From: Devosia sp. Leaf420
GTDB taxonomy: Bacteria > Pseudomonadota > Alphaproteobacteria > Rhizobiales > Devosiaceae
Assembly: GCF_001425445.1 (NCBI RefSeq)
Contig: NZ_LMQU01000001.1
Location: 249,221 to 313,220 of the forward strand
Reading direction: 5' to 3'
Length of the DNA stretch: 64,000 bases
Shown here in pieces: positions 33,291 through 41,252 of the stretch. Below the pieces are notes generated by a model. It searched no databases, was not told where the DNA came from, and saw only the letters and a program-made list of their open reading frames with translations. Position 1 is the first letter of the stretch, and each line of letters opens with the position of its first letter. The translations under genes and the position numbers were made by a program.

Positions 33291-33914
33291 TTAGTGCGAC
33301 GATGGCGCGTCGCCCCAACCATCGGGGCGGATTTCGGCGACCATAAGGCCTTTTGGACCATTGCCGTAGCGCACGAGAACATACTGGCCGGGGCGCAGTT
33401 CGGTGATGCCGAAACGGCGCAGCGTTTCCATGTGCACGAAAATATCGGGCGCGCCCTCACCCGCCGAGAGGAAGCCGAAACCGCGAATGCGGTTGAACCA
33501 CTTCACCTCCAGGCGAACCATGGCCGAACTGGGTTCCACCACGACATGCGTGCGCGGGCTCGGCATCTGGGCGGGATGGCGGGCGGTCGAATCATCCATG
33601 GAGACGATGCGGAAAGCCTGAAGGCCACCGGGACGATTGAGCGCTTCGACAACAATGCGCGCGCCTTCATAAGCTGTCTGGTAGCCATCGCGGCGGAGGC
33701 AGGTAACGTGGAGGAGGACGTCGGCCTTGCCATCATCGGGGATGATGAAACCAAACCCCTTGCCGGCATCGAACCACTTGATGGTACCCGAAATCTCGAT
33801 CGTATCGAGATTTGCGTCATCTGCGTGTGTAGGCACGGTTTCGCGCTGGTCCGATCCGGACTCCTGCGACGGATCCGTGGCATTCCCACCTGCGCCGTTA
33901 AGATTGGCCCCCAT
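33291..33914 (-). CDS. Double cold-shock-domain protein
   Basis: The product has 207 residues with two cold-shock domains. The first (about 40-110) has GTIKWFDAGKGFGFI and DVLLHVTCL; the second (about 135-200) has EVKWFNRIRGFGFL and DIFVHMETL. Each has RNP1- and RNP2-like motifs for single-stranded RNA or DNA. An N-terminal acidic tail of about 40 residues precedes them. Two-domain CspA-like proteins are common in alphaproteobacteria and act as RNA chaperones. The start is ATG 33914. Confidence 0.93.
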   Translation of the reverse strand: MGANLNGAGGNATDPSQESGSDQRETVPTHADDANLDTIEISGTIKWFDAGKGFGFIIPDDGKADVLLHVTCLRRDGYQTAYEGARIVVEALNRPGGLQAFRIVSMDDSTARHPAQMPSPRTHVVVEPSSAMVRLEVKWFNRIRGFGFLSAGEGAPDIFVHMETLRRFGITELRPGQYVLVRYGNGPKGLMVAEIRPDGWGDAPSSH

Positions 33915-34099
33915 GACCTACGCCTTTTCCGCAACTCCCGTGACAACGGGTACTCCGACAATAGGACCACTCTGTCCGATTCAGGCTCAAAAGTTAAGAA
34001 GGTGTTGCGAAATAGTTGTCCTCTGTTGCAACCGGCGCGGTTGCGAGGGCTTGCTTGCATTGCTAGGCCAATGACCGGACACTAAAAAGGAGGCTAGTT

Positions 34100-34516
34100 A
34101 TGAAATATCTGCACACGATGGTGCGCGTCACCAATGTCGAGGAAAGCCTCAAATTCTACTGCGAAGGCCTGGGGCTTGAAGAGGTGCGCCGCACCGAAAA
34201 CGAAAAAGGCCGCTTCACGCTGATTTTCCTTCGCGCACCGGGTGACGAAGGCGGGGAAGTGGAGCTGACCTATAACTGGGACCCGGAGGAATATACGGGT
34301 GGGCGCAATTTCGGTCACCTTGCCTATCGGGTGAAGGATATCTATGCGCTATGCCAGCATCTTTCGGACATGGGCGTCGTGATCAACCGGCCACCGCGCG
34401 ATGGGCATATGGCCTTCGTGCGCTCGCCGGACGGGATTTCGGTTGAGCTGATTCAGGATGGGACGCTGCCGCCGCAGGAGCCTTGGGCTTCTATGGCGAA
34501 TACAGGCAAGTGGTAG
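34100..34516 (+). CDS. gloA: Lactoylglutathione lyase (glyoxalase I)
   Basis: The product has 138 residues and starts after a strong AAGGAGG. It converts the methylglyoxal-glutathione hemithioacetal to S-lactoylglutathione. Metal ligands by position are H5, E55, H73 and E116, as in the nickel-type E. coli enzyme. Conserved stretches are MVRVTNVEESLKFY, EVELTYNW, FGHLAYRV and SVELIQ. It is probably monocistronic, with a palindromic repeat just downstream. Confidence 0.95.
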   Translation: MKYLHTMVRVTNVEESLKFYCEGLGLEEVRRTENEKGRFTLIFLRAPGDEGGEVELTYNWDPEEYTGGRNFGHLAYRVKDIYALCQHLSDMGVVINRPPRDGHMAFVRSPDGISVELIQDGTLPPQEPWASMANTGKW

Positions 34517-34549
34517 GGGGTTAGGCCCCTCACCCGCAGCTCCGCGGCG

Positions 34550-34572
34550 ACCTCTCCCCCAGAGGGAGAGGT
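34550..34572. repeat. Intergenic palindromic repeat (ACCTCTCCC type)
   Basis: ACCTCTCCC and GGGAGAGGT form a perfect 9-bp stem with a 5-base loop, in a context (CCTCACCCGCAGC...) typical of dispersed extragenic repeats. There is no T-run, so it is not a classic terminator, though it may end gloA transcripts. The rest of the 219-base gap shows nothing else I can name. Confidence 0.6.
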
Positions 34573-34735
34573 GTTGCTGCGCGACGGAGCGACCTTCGCG
34601 CTTTGGGACTAGTAAGAAACTGCTAACCGTGCTGCTTAGCGGGCGGTTAGCGAAACTCTTCTAATTTTAGCGACTACACCGTCCAGCCCCTTTTCTGTGG
34701 CAGATGCGCCACACGGGCCCATCGGGAAAGTCGCT

Positions 34736-35212
34736 ATGCCCCGTTTTCTGCGCTCCATCCTCGCTCTCATAACCATCGTATCCGCGCTTGCCGCATGCGT
34801 GCCCATGGCCATGTTCGCTTCAAGCAGCGGCTCCGGCTATTCGGGGTTGAGATCGGACTGGGGGACCTATGTCACCTCCAAGAGCGTCAATGCATTTTGC
34901 CTCAGCCCGAAACTGCGGCTGCTGATCTGGGAATTCGAGGGCCAGTTTGGCAAGAAGGTCGTGATGCAATCGGGCTATCGCGACGCCTATCACAACTCGG
35001 CTGCCGGGGGGACGGACAACTCCTTCCATATGAAATGCATGGCCGCCGACTTCTATATTCCCGGCGTCGACAAAGCCCGGCTGATCGAATTCGCCATGCG
35101 CACGAATGGCGTCGGCGGGCTCGGCTGCTATCCAGGCCGGAGCTTCATGCATGTCGATGTGCGCGACAGGCCGCGCGGCTACAATCGACCAGTCACCTTC
35201 TCAGGCTGTTGA
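34736..35212 (+). CDS. M15A-type D-Ala-D-Ala carboxypeptidase-like lipoprotein
   Basis: The product has 158 residues from ATG 34736. The N-terminus is a lipoprotein signal peptide with lipobox LAAC (C21), so the protein should be anchored in the cell envelope. The core resembles peptidase M15A: a SGYRD segment, then HMKCMAADF with the zinc His and Asp, and SFMHVDVRDR with the last His. The family cleaves or remodels peptidoglycan cross-links. It is shorter than full endopeptidases. It lies 91 bases upstream of two tRNA-Glu genes. Confidence 0.88.
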   Translation: MPRFLRSILALITIVSALAACVPMAMFASSSGSGYSGLRSDWGTYVTSKSVNAFCLSPKLRLLIWEFEGQFGKKVVMQSGYRDAYHNSAAGGTDNSFHMKCMAADFYIPGVDKARLIEFAMRTNGVGGLGCYPGRSFMHVDVRDRPRGYNRPVTFSGC

Positions 35213-35303
35213 TAACTTTGTCCTTTTTGAAAAAAGTTTGAAATCTCCAACAAGGGGGTTGCGTCCGGAAAAAGCTCCCTCTATACGACACCCAGCGTTG
35301 AGC

Positions 35304-35378
35304 GCGCCCTTCGTCTATCGGTTAGGACGGCACCCTTTCACGGTGCAGAGAGGGGTTCGATTCCCCTAGGGCGTACCA
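35304..35378 (+). tRNA. tRNA-Glu (anticodon TTC)
   Basis: A complete cloverleaf of 75 bases with encoded CCA is visible. The acceptor GCGCCCT pairs with AGGGCGT (G-U at the first pair). The anticodon stem GCACC/GGTGC encloses loop CTTTCAC with anticodon TTC at 35337-35339, and the T loop is GGTTCGATTCC-like. Confidence 0.97.
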
Positions 35379-35436
35379 CGCTTCTCCCACCTTTGGTTGG
35401 GAAAGCAGGTTGGCTCAGGCGCTCAAACAGCTTTAG

Positions 35437-35511
35437 GCGCCCTTCGTCTATCGGTTAGGACGGGACCCTCTCACGGTCCAAAGAGGGGTTCGATTCCCCT
35501 AGGGCGTACCA
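35437..35511 (+). tRNA. tRNA-Glu (anticodon CTC)
   Basis: A second 75-base cloverleaf with encoded CCA lies 58 bases after the first. It is nearly identical in acceptor, D and T arms. It differs mainly in the anticodon stem (GGACC/GGTCC) and in the anticodon, CTC, which reads GAG codons. It looks like a local duplication that became a second isoacceptor. Confidence 0.97.
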
Positions 35512-35697
35512 AGCAAAGTCTTCTATATTTTTGGGTTTTGAGCCGGCGCGGGGTTTTGGTGCGCTTGGTTTGTGCCGTGGTGCTTACAAGGCGACGCGGC
35601 TTTTCGCGTCGTTTTGACTGAAGTTTTTGTTGGCAGCGCGCGTGTCTCGTCGCGGAGGCCTTCTCGGGAAAGCTGAATCCCATGCGTGGAAGGAGAG

Positions 35698-35717
35698 ATT
35701 CCCGCTTTCGCGGGAAT
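35698..35717. repeat. Palindromic repeat ATTCCCGC-TTTC-GCGGGAAT
   Basis: A perfect 8-bp stem with a 4-base loop, identical to the one at 59451-59470 and flanked by GAATGACG in both places. It belongs to a dispersed family of short extragenic palindromes. It lies in a 327-base gene-free stretch (35512-35838) after the tRNA genes, where I see no other feature. Confidence 0.7.
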
Positions 35718-35838
35718 GACGCCGTGGGTGGGGCGGGGTCGTGAGTGTTGATGAGGTGGACCGACTTGGCCGCGCTTGGTCATTGTGTGGCCATTCTCAT
35801 GCCCTGGACTGGCGCAACCCCTGCCCTATGGAGCGCCT

Positions 35839-36174
35839 ATGAAGGTTTTGGACCACGAGCCCTATGCCTGGTTTTTGCTCGAGCATGAGGGGGCGCTCTA
35901 TCTCGATGCGCATTGCAGCCATAGCTTTTTTGATTATTCGGTGCTGATTAAGCTGAGCGCCGAGGAGTGCGGTCAGTTCGAGACGCTTGGGCGGGATTAT
36001 ATCGGGCGGCTGGCTTACGACATTCATTATAGCGCGCCGGCGGCGCTAGGGAGCACGTCGCCGTTTCGGAGCCGGAATTTGACGCGGGAGCTGGGGGATG
36101 CGGTTTCGGCGGCGGTGAAGGATTGGCGGGGGAGAGAAGCTTTAGGATCGCACACGGCCTTCCCTCGGGCTTGA
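35839..36174 (+). CDS. Hypothetical protein
   Basis: The product has 111 residues from ATG 35839; the frame is open upstream but this is the first good ATG. I do not recognise a family. The protein is soluble, acidic to neutral and rich in aromatic residues early (YAWFLLEHEGALYLDAHC). It has no signal peptide and no membrane segment. Its last codons and stop lie inside the left arm of an inverted repeat at 36159-36246, so the C-terminal GSHTAFPRA is repeat-derived. The original gene may have ended differently. Confidence 0.65.
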   Translation: MKVLDHEPYAWFLLEHEGALYLDAHCSHSFFDYSVLIKLSAEECGQFETLGRDYIGRLAYDIHYSAPAALGSTSPFRSRNLTRELGDAVSAAVKDWRGREALGSHTAFPRA

Positions 36175-36246
36175 CCCGAGGGTCACTTGCCCATGCCGAA
36201 ACATTTGTGGCTCCCGCATTGGCCCTCGGGTCGAGCCCGAGGGAAG
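36159..36246. repeat. Long inverted repeat with 24-bp arms
   Basis: The arms at 36159-36182 and 36223-36246 (CTTCCCTCGGGC... and its complement) match at 23 of 24 positions, and each arm is itself nearly palindromic (CCTCGGG...CCCGAGG). The 40-base spacer has no coding content. It looks like a paired extragenic palindrome inserted at the end of the upstream gene. Confidence 0.7.
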
Positions 36247-36396
36247 CGCGGTGGGTGGGGATGGTCGTATATAGTCTCGGCGGCCGGCACACCCTCCCGC
36301 CCCCCCCCCATCGAGGGGAAGATGTCACCGTATTCGCAAACGTGAATTCAGTTGGGGCTGGCCGTTAGGACAGCGCCTTGCCGCTTTCCTTTATTT

Positions 36397-37311
36397 TCAA
36401 GCCCACTGCACATTGGCGAGTTTGGCGGACGCGTCCCAGAGTTGCTTTGAGACGGCCTTATCGTTGGCGGCCTCAGGGACCTTGGCGGGGACGGGATAAC
36501 CGCGGGTTTCGCTGAGGGCGTTGGGGCCGTAATAGGCGCCGGGTTGGGCGTTTGGATCTGTGGCAGCGTAGAGGGTGGGCAAGGCGCCTTGCCAGGCGGG
36601 TTGGAAGAGGAACCAGCCCAAGGAGCGGGCGATGCCCATGGGGCTGAAGCGGCCGGGGGCGTTGTGTAGAAGATCGGTGCGCGAGACGCCGGGATGGGCG
36701 GCGAGGCTGGTCACGTTCCAACCATTGGCGGCGCTTTGGCGCTGTAGCTCGACGGCGAACATCAAGCAGGCGAGCTTGGACTGGCTATAAGCCGTCATGG
36801 CTACGTAGTTCTTTTCCGATTGGAGATCGGTGAGGTCGATCTGGCCGGCGCGGGCAGCGACACTGGAGAGCGAGACCACGCGCGCGCCCTGCCCGCGGCG
36901 CAGCAGCGGCAAGAGGCGCGCGGTCAGCGCATAGTGGCCGAGATAATTGGTGCCGAACTGGAGTTCGAAGCCGTCCTTGGTGGTTTCGCGCTTGGGCGGG
37001 ACCATGACGCCGGCATTGTTGACCAGGATATCGAGGCTATCGTGCCGCATGGCGAGACGCTCGGCAAAGCGGGTGACGGTCGAGAGATCGGCGAGATCGA
37101 GGGCTTCGAAATGGACATTGGCTTTCGGGACTTCGGCGAGGATCGAATGGATCGCCTGATTGCCCTTTTCGGGATTGCGGCCGGCAACGACAACCTCGGC
37201 CCCTGCTCTTGCCAAAGCGAGAGCCGTTTCGTAGCCGAGGCCACCCGTGCCCGTGACTACGGCCAGGCGGCCGGCTTGAGAAGGAATGTCAGACGTGGTC
37301 CATTTGGACAT
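36397..37311 (-). CDS. SDR family oxidoreductase (retinol dehydrogenase-like)
   Basis: The product has 304 residues from ATG 37311; the longer open frame would run through the operator region. It has VVTGTGGLGYETA (an unusual TGxxGLG variant of the NAD(P) motif), AGRNPEKG with Arg suggesting NADP preference, VNNAGVM, VVSLSSVAA and the catalytic YSQSKLACLM. Relatives act on lipophilic aldehydes or ketones. It is divergent from a TetR regulator with two operators between, so it is probably that regulator's target. Confidence 0.92.
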   Translation of the reverse strand: MSKWTTSDIPSQAGRLAVVTGTGGLGYETALALARAGAEVVVAGRNPEKGNQAIHSILAEVPKANVHFEALDLADLSTVTRFAERLAMRHDSLDILVNNAGVMVPPKRETTKDGFELQFGTNYLGHYALTARLLPLLRRGQGARVVSLSSVAARAGQIDLTDLQSEKNYVAMTAYSQSKLACLMFAVELQRQSAANGWNVTSLAAHPGVSRTDLLHNAPGRFSPMGIARSLGWFLFQPAWQGALPTLYAATDPNAQPGAYYGPNALSETRGYPVPAKVPEAANDKAVSKQLWDASAKLANVQWA

Positions 37312-37335
37312 GATGGAAAGCCCTCGCTTTAAAAT

Positions 37336-37371
37336 TGCACTCGGTGCATAATTTATATTGCACTGAGTGCA
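37336..37371. promoter_or_regulatory. Two 13-bp TetR operators
   Basis: TGCAC-TCG-GTGCA at 37336-37348 and TGCAC-TGA-GTGCA at 37359-37371 are two near-identical perfect dyads, 23 bp centre to centre. They lie between the SDR and the TetR gene. The spacing is about two helical turns, which suits two dimers on one DNA face repressing both divergent promoters. Confidence 0.75.
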
Positions 37372-37393
37372 TATTTTTACAAGAGTGATCCCA

Positions 37394-37996
37394 GTGGAAA
37401 ATTTGGATGGCAGCGACGAGATGGAAGGCGTGCGGGAGCGCAAGCGCCGGGAGACGCGGCAGCGGATTGTCGATGCGGGGCTAAAACTCTTTGCGGCCAA
37501 AGGCTATGAGGCGTCGACGCTCGACGATATCGCGGCAGAGGCCGGGATTTCGCGCCGGACGTTCTTTCACTATTTCAAATCCAAGGACGAAATCCTGCTG
37601 TCGCTGCAATCGGGGCTAGGCGAGGCGCTGTCGGATGCCGCGCGGGATTGTTCGAGCGAGGAAGAGCCGCTGGCGGCGATGAAGACGCGGATGCTGGAGA
37701 TCTCGCGGCGCTACCCGGCGGCGGAACTGCTGGTGATCGACCGGATGATGCGCTCGAGCGAGGTGGTGCAGGCGCGCAAACGCGCAAGCTATATTGCCGA
37801 TGAAAGCGTGGTGTTCGCGGCGATGCGGGACGTCTGGCCAGAGCGGGCGGAGATGGATTTGCGCATTCTCGCCATGCTCTGCATCAGCGTGACGCGGCTT
37901 TCGCTCGATGCGTGGAGCCGGGAGGGCGGGACACGGGAATTGGCCGAGGTGGCGGAGGAGACGTTTGTGGCGCTGGGGGCGGTGGTTTCAGCTTGA
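37394..37996 (+). CDS. TetR/AcrR family transcriptional regulator
   Basis: The product has 200 residues from GTG 37394, with AAGAG eight bases upstream; ATG 37421 is an equally possible start giving 191 residues. The N-terminal TetR domain has RQRIVDAGLKLFAAKGYE, the turn helix TLDDIAAEAGISRRTFFHYF and KSKDEIL. The C-terminal ligand-binding domain is not diagnostic. It probably represses itself and the divergent SDR through the paired operators. The 3' end overlaps the convergent GlxA-type gene by nine bases. Confidence 0.92.
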   Translation: MENLDGSDEMEGVRERKRRETRQRIVDAGLKLFAAKGYEASTLDDIAAEAGISRRTFFHYFKSKDEILLSLQSGLGEALSDAARDCSSEEEPLAAMKTRMLEISRRYPAAELLVIDRMMRSSEVVQARKRASYIADESVVFAAMRDVWPERAEMDLRILAMLCISVTRLSLDAWSREGGTRELAEVAEETFVALGAVVSA

Positions 37997-38980
37997 CGCC
38001 CGCCTTGCGGCGCTTGGCGGGGTCGGGCTGACTCGGCTCCAGGCGCGGCGGAGTTGGCGGCTGGAGCTGAAGCCGACGCGTTCGGCGATGTTTTCCATGT
38101 CGAGGCGGGTTTCGGTGAGCAATTGCTGGGCGAGCGCGACGCGTAGCTTGTTGAGATAATCGGGCAGGCTCATGCCGGTGTGTTCGTTGAAGAGCCGACT
38201 GAGATGGCGGGGGCTTGCTATGGCGATGGCCGCGAGGGTTTCGAGTGACCAATCACGTGTTGGGTCGGCGGTCATGGCATCCTGAACGCGGTGGATGGCC
38301 GGGTGGATGTGGTTGCGGCCTTCGAGCCATGGCGACAGCTGCGGATCGGTGCCGGCGCGGCGGAGATAGACGACGAGGGAGCGCGCGACGACGGCGGCTG
38401 TGGTCGGATCGGTTAGGCGGCCGATAATATGGAGCATCAGATCGATGCCGGCGGTGATGCCGGCGCTGGAGAAACAATTGCCGTCTTCGACATAGAGGCG
38501 ATTTTCGAGAACGCGGGCGGCGGGCGCGGCGGCGGCGAGTTCGGCGCAATCGGAAAAATGCGTGGTGCAGGAGATGCCGTCGAGGAGCCTTGCCCGGCCC
38601 GCGAGCAAGGCGCCCGAGCAGATGGAGACGAGGCGCGTTTGCGGAGTCACGGATTTCTGGAGCCAGGCGATGATTTGCTGGGTGCCCGTATCGGTGGGCT
38701 CGGCGGGGTGGCCGGCGTCCATGGGATCCTCGGTGTGGCCCGAGAGGATGATCATGGCGTCGGGTTCGATGGTCTCGGGAAGCGGCTCGATGCCGGAGAG
38801 GCGGAGACCAATGGACGTGGTTAGCTCCGGCAAGGGTCCGATATAGCGGACATCGAACTGGATCTCTTGCTGGAATTTGTTGGCGTAACGGAGAGCCTCG
38901 AGCGGGCCGGCGACGTCGAGGAGAAGCGTCCGCGCCGGGAGGACGACATAGGTCGGGATGCGGCGCGGGCTTTTGGTCAT
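37988..38980 (-). CDS. GlxA-type AraC family regulator with DJ-1/PfpI domain
   Basis: The product has 330 residues from ATG 38980. The N-terminal class I glutamine amidotransferase-like (DJ-1/PfpI) domain covers about 10-200 and keeps the nucleophile-elbow Cys in VSICSGALLAG. The C-terminal AraC domain (about 220-320) has two helix-turn-helices, including WSLETLAAIAIASPRHLSRLF and ENIAERVGFSSSRQLRRAW. GlxA-type regulators sense small amine or amide metabolites. It overlaps the isochorismatase gene by four bases, so it probably regulates that gene. Confidence 0.92.
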   Translation of the reverse strand: MTKSPRRIPTYVVLPARTLLLDVAGPLEALRYANKFQQEIQFDVRYIGPLPELTTSIGLRLSGIEPLPETIEPDAMIILSGHTEDPMDAGHPAEPTDTGTQQIIAWLQKSVTPQTRLVSICSGALLAGRARLLDGISCTTHFSDCAELAAAAPAARVLENRLYVEDGNCFSSAGITAGIDLMLHIIGRLTDPTTAAVVARSLVVYLRRAGTDPQLSPWLEGRNHIHPAIHRVQDAMTADPTRDWSLETLAAIAIASPRHLSRLFNEHTGMSLPDYLNKLRVALAQQLLTETRLDMENIAERVGFSSSRQLRRAWSRVSPTPPSAARRASS

Positions 38981-39540
38981 TCGGCAGCGATCCTTGTGGG
39001 GCCATCGAGGGCTTCGGCGATGGTGCAGACGCGGGCGAAGCGGCCATCGAGGACGGCGGCGGTGCGGGCCTTGATGTCGTCGACCGTCCAGGTTTTGCCG
39101 GTGGCGTCGGTTAGCGGCATGGTGTGGGTGGCTTCGGTGACATAATCGACTTGCCAGCCGAGGTCGGAGCCGTGGCGGGCGGTGGTTTCGCAGCATTGCT
39201 CGGTGCGGATGCCGGAAATGACGAGGCGGCGGATGCCGTTTTCGATGAGGAAAACTTCGAGCTGAGTGCCGACAAAGGCGGAATGACGCCACTTGACGAT
39301 GTCGAGATCGGGCTTTTCGAGACGGAGATCGCTGATCGGGGTGACGAAGCCGGAGGCGAGCGAGAAGAGGCCTTCTGGCTCGGCATGGAGGACGCGGACA
39401 ATCTTCCAGCCGCTGGCGACGGCGCCGTCGATCAGGGCCTGCTGGTTTTTGAGGTAGGTTGGGCTATCGATCTCCTGCCAGCTGGGGCGCTGGCGGAAGC
39501 TTTCCTGAGCATCGATAACGAGCAAGGCGGTGTCGGTCAT
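38977..39540 (-). CDS. Isochorismatase family cysteine hydrolase
   Basis: The product has 187 residues. The catalytic triad is visible as D10 (LLVIDAQESF), Lys in VKWRHSAF and Cys in RTEQCCETT, preceded by the cis-peptide region (VISGI). Members hydrolyse amides such as nicotinamide, carbamoylsarcosine or ureidoacrylate. Length matches. It is co-transcribed with the GlxA-type regulator, which suggests a small amide substrate. Confidence 0.92.
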   Translation of the reverse strand: MTDTALLVIDAQESFRQRPSWQEIDSPTYLKNQQALIDGAVASGWKIVRVLHAEPEGLFSLASGFVTPISDLRLEKPDLDIVKWRHSAFVGTQLEVFLIENGIRRLVISGIRTEQCCETTARHGSDLGWQVDYVTEATHTMPLTDATGKTWTVDDIKARTAAVLDGRFARVCTIAEALDGPTRIAAE

Positions 39541-39699
39541 TTTCGGCCATCATGGTAGTTTGGGTGATGAGTCCAGTCTAGCTAAGCCAGATAGCTGCAC
39601 GAGGCATGTTCCGGACTTGTTGCGGACAGAAAAAGACATCGGATTACTCAGGCGGCGCCGAGAGGTGACGAGCGGGGCTTGGCGTGGTGGAGTGTGGGC

Positions 39700-40344
39700 A
39701 TGAGCACAGATTTCATATTCGACGGGCCTAACGATGCGCGGGTGACGGTGTTGCTGGCGCATGGGGCCGGGGCACCGATGGATTCGGACTGGATGAACAC
39801 GCTGGCCGGGCTTCTGGCGGCCGAGGGGCTGCGGGTGGCGCGGTTCGAGTTTCCCTATATGGCGGCGCGGCGCACCGGCGAGGGCGCCAAACCGCCGCCG
39901 AAGGCCGAGAAGGTGATGGCCGATTATGTGGCGGCGATCGAGGATCTGGGGCCCAACAATGGCAGTTTGATCATCGGCGGGAAGTCGATGGGTGGGCGCG
40001 TGGCAAGCATGATTGCGGCGGAGGCTTTCGCGGCGGGGCGGATCGCGGGGCTGTTGTGCCTGGGGTATCCGTTTCATCCATCGGGGAAGCCGGAGCAGTT
40101 GCGGGTGGCTCATCTCAAGGATTTGCAGGTGCCGACGCTGATTTGTCAGGGGACGCGGGATGCGTTGGGGACGAAGGAAGAGGTCAGCGGCTATGCGCTG
40201 TCACCGGCGATCGAGGTGATGTGGCTGGAGGATGGGGATCATGATTTGAAGCCGCGGAAGTCGGTTTCGGGGTTTTCGGCGGCAGATCATATGGGGAGCG
40301 TGGCGAGGGGTGTGGCGGAGTGGGCTGGGCGACTGAGGGGGTAG
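39700..40344 (+). CDS. Alpha/beta hydrolase of the KANL3/TEX30 type
   Basis: The product has 214 residues from ATG 39700. The nucleophile elbow is GGKSMGGR, and the acid and His are likely in CQGTRDALG and LEDGDHDLKP. The N-terminus has LLAHGAGAPMDSDWM, the oxyanion region of this family. It is cytoplasmic with no leader. It stands alone between the isochorismatase gene and a palindromic repeat. The substrate, an ester or thioester, is unknown. Confidence 0.88.
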   Translation: MSTDFIFDGPNDARVTVLLAHGAGAPMDSDWMNTLAGLLAAEGLRVARFEFPYMAARRTGEGAKPPPKAEKVMADYVAAIEDLGPNNGSLIIGGKSMGGRVASMIAAEAFAAGRIAGLLCLGYPFHPSGKPEQLRVAHLKDLQVPTLICQGTRDALGTKEEVSGYALSPAIEVMWLEDGDHDLKPRKSVSGFSAADHMGSVARGVAEWAGRLRG

Positions 40345-40350
40345 TGCCAC

Positions 40351-40400
40351 GCCCTCGTGGTTCGAGGCTACGCTTGCGCTTCGCACCTCACCATGAGGGC
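40351..40400. repeat. Palindromic intergenic repeat (CCTCA...ATGAGGGC type)
   Basis: GCCCTCGTGG and CCATGAGGGC pair with one mismatch across a 30-base middle that is itself partly self-complementary. A related element with the same ATGAGGGCTA end occurs at 47167-47225. It lies between convergent genes and could fold in either transcript. Confidence 0.55.
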
Positions 40401-40420
40401 TACTGATTGGTCGGCGTGAT

Positions 40421-41239
40421 TTAGCCGGTAACAGTCTGAATTGCTTCCACATGATGTCGGCCGATAGGGACGATCATGGGGGTGTTCGAGATCGGATCGA
40501 GGACGATGCGGGAGGACATGTTGAAGACGTCGTGGACGACTTTTTCGGTCATGACGTCGACGGGCTTGCCCTCGGCGATGATCTTTCCCGATTTCATGGC
40601 GACGATGTGATCGGCGTAGCGGCAGGCGAGGTTGAGGTCGTGGAGAACGACGACGACGGTGCGGCCGCGGGATTTGACGAGATCGGTGAGGAGATCGAGG
40701 ACTTCGACCTGGTGGTTGATGTCGAGAAAGGTCGTGGGTTCGTCGAGGAGGAGAAGATCGGTCTCCTGGGCGAGGGCCATGGCGATCCAGACGCGTTGGC
40801 GCTGGCCGCCTGAAAGTTCATCGACTGGGCGGGCGGCGAGATCGGCCATGTCGGTGGCGCCGAGGGCTTCGGCGACGGCTGCATCGTCTTCGGGGGTCCA
40901 GCGGCGAAACCAGCCCTGATGCGGATAGCGGCCGCGACCGACGAGATCGGCGACGGTGATGGCGTCAGGCGCGACGGGGGATTGGGGCAAGACGCCAAGG
41001 AGGGTTGCGACTTCGCGGGTTGGCATCTGATGAATGGGTTTGCCATCGAGATAGACGGCGCCCTTGCTGGGGGACAAGAGGCGGGCGAGGCCGCGGAGAA
41101 GGGTGGACTTGCCGCAGGCATTGGCGCCGACGATGACAGTCAGTTTGCCGGATGGAATGGTGAGGTTGAGATCGGAAACGATCTCGCGGTCGGCATAGCC
41201 GAGGTGGAGACCGGCGGCCATGAGCTGGTGGTTGCGCAT
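40421..41239 (-). CDS. Iron(III)-siderophore ABC transporter ATP-binding protein
   Basis: The product has 272 residues from ATG 41239, preceded by GGAG at six bases; an ATG at 41251 lacks a ribosome-binding site. Walker A is GANACGKSTLL, the signature is LSGGQRQRVWIAMAL, Walker B is LLLLDEPTTFLD and the switch His is in VVLHDLNLACRYA. It is of the FecE/FepC type and powers ferric-siderophore uptake with the two permeases encoded just upstream in the same unit. Confidence 0.95.
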   Translation of the reverse strand: MRNHQLMAAGLHLGYADREIVSDLNLTIPSGKLTVIVGANACGKSTLLRGLARLLSPSKGAVYLDGKPIHQMPTREVATLLGVLPQSPVAPDAITVADLVGRGRYPHQGWFRRWTPEDDAAVAEALGATDMADLAARPVDELSGGQRQRVWIAMALAQETDLLLLDEPTTFLDINHQVEVLDLLTDLVKSRGRTVVVVLHDLNLACRYADHIVAMKSGKIIAEGKPVDVMTEKVVHDVFNMSSRIVLDPISNTPMIVPIGRHHVEAIQTVTG

Positions 41240-41252
41240 GTGGGACTCCATT

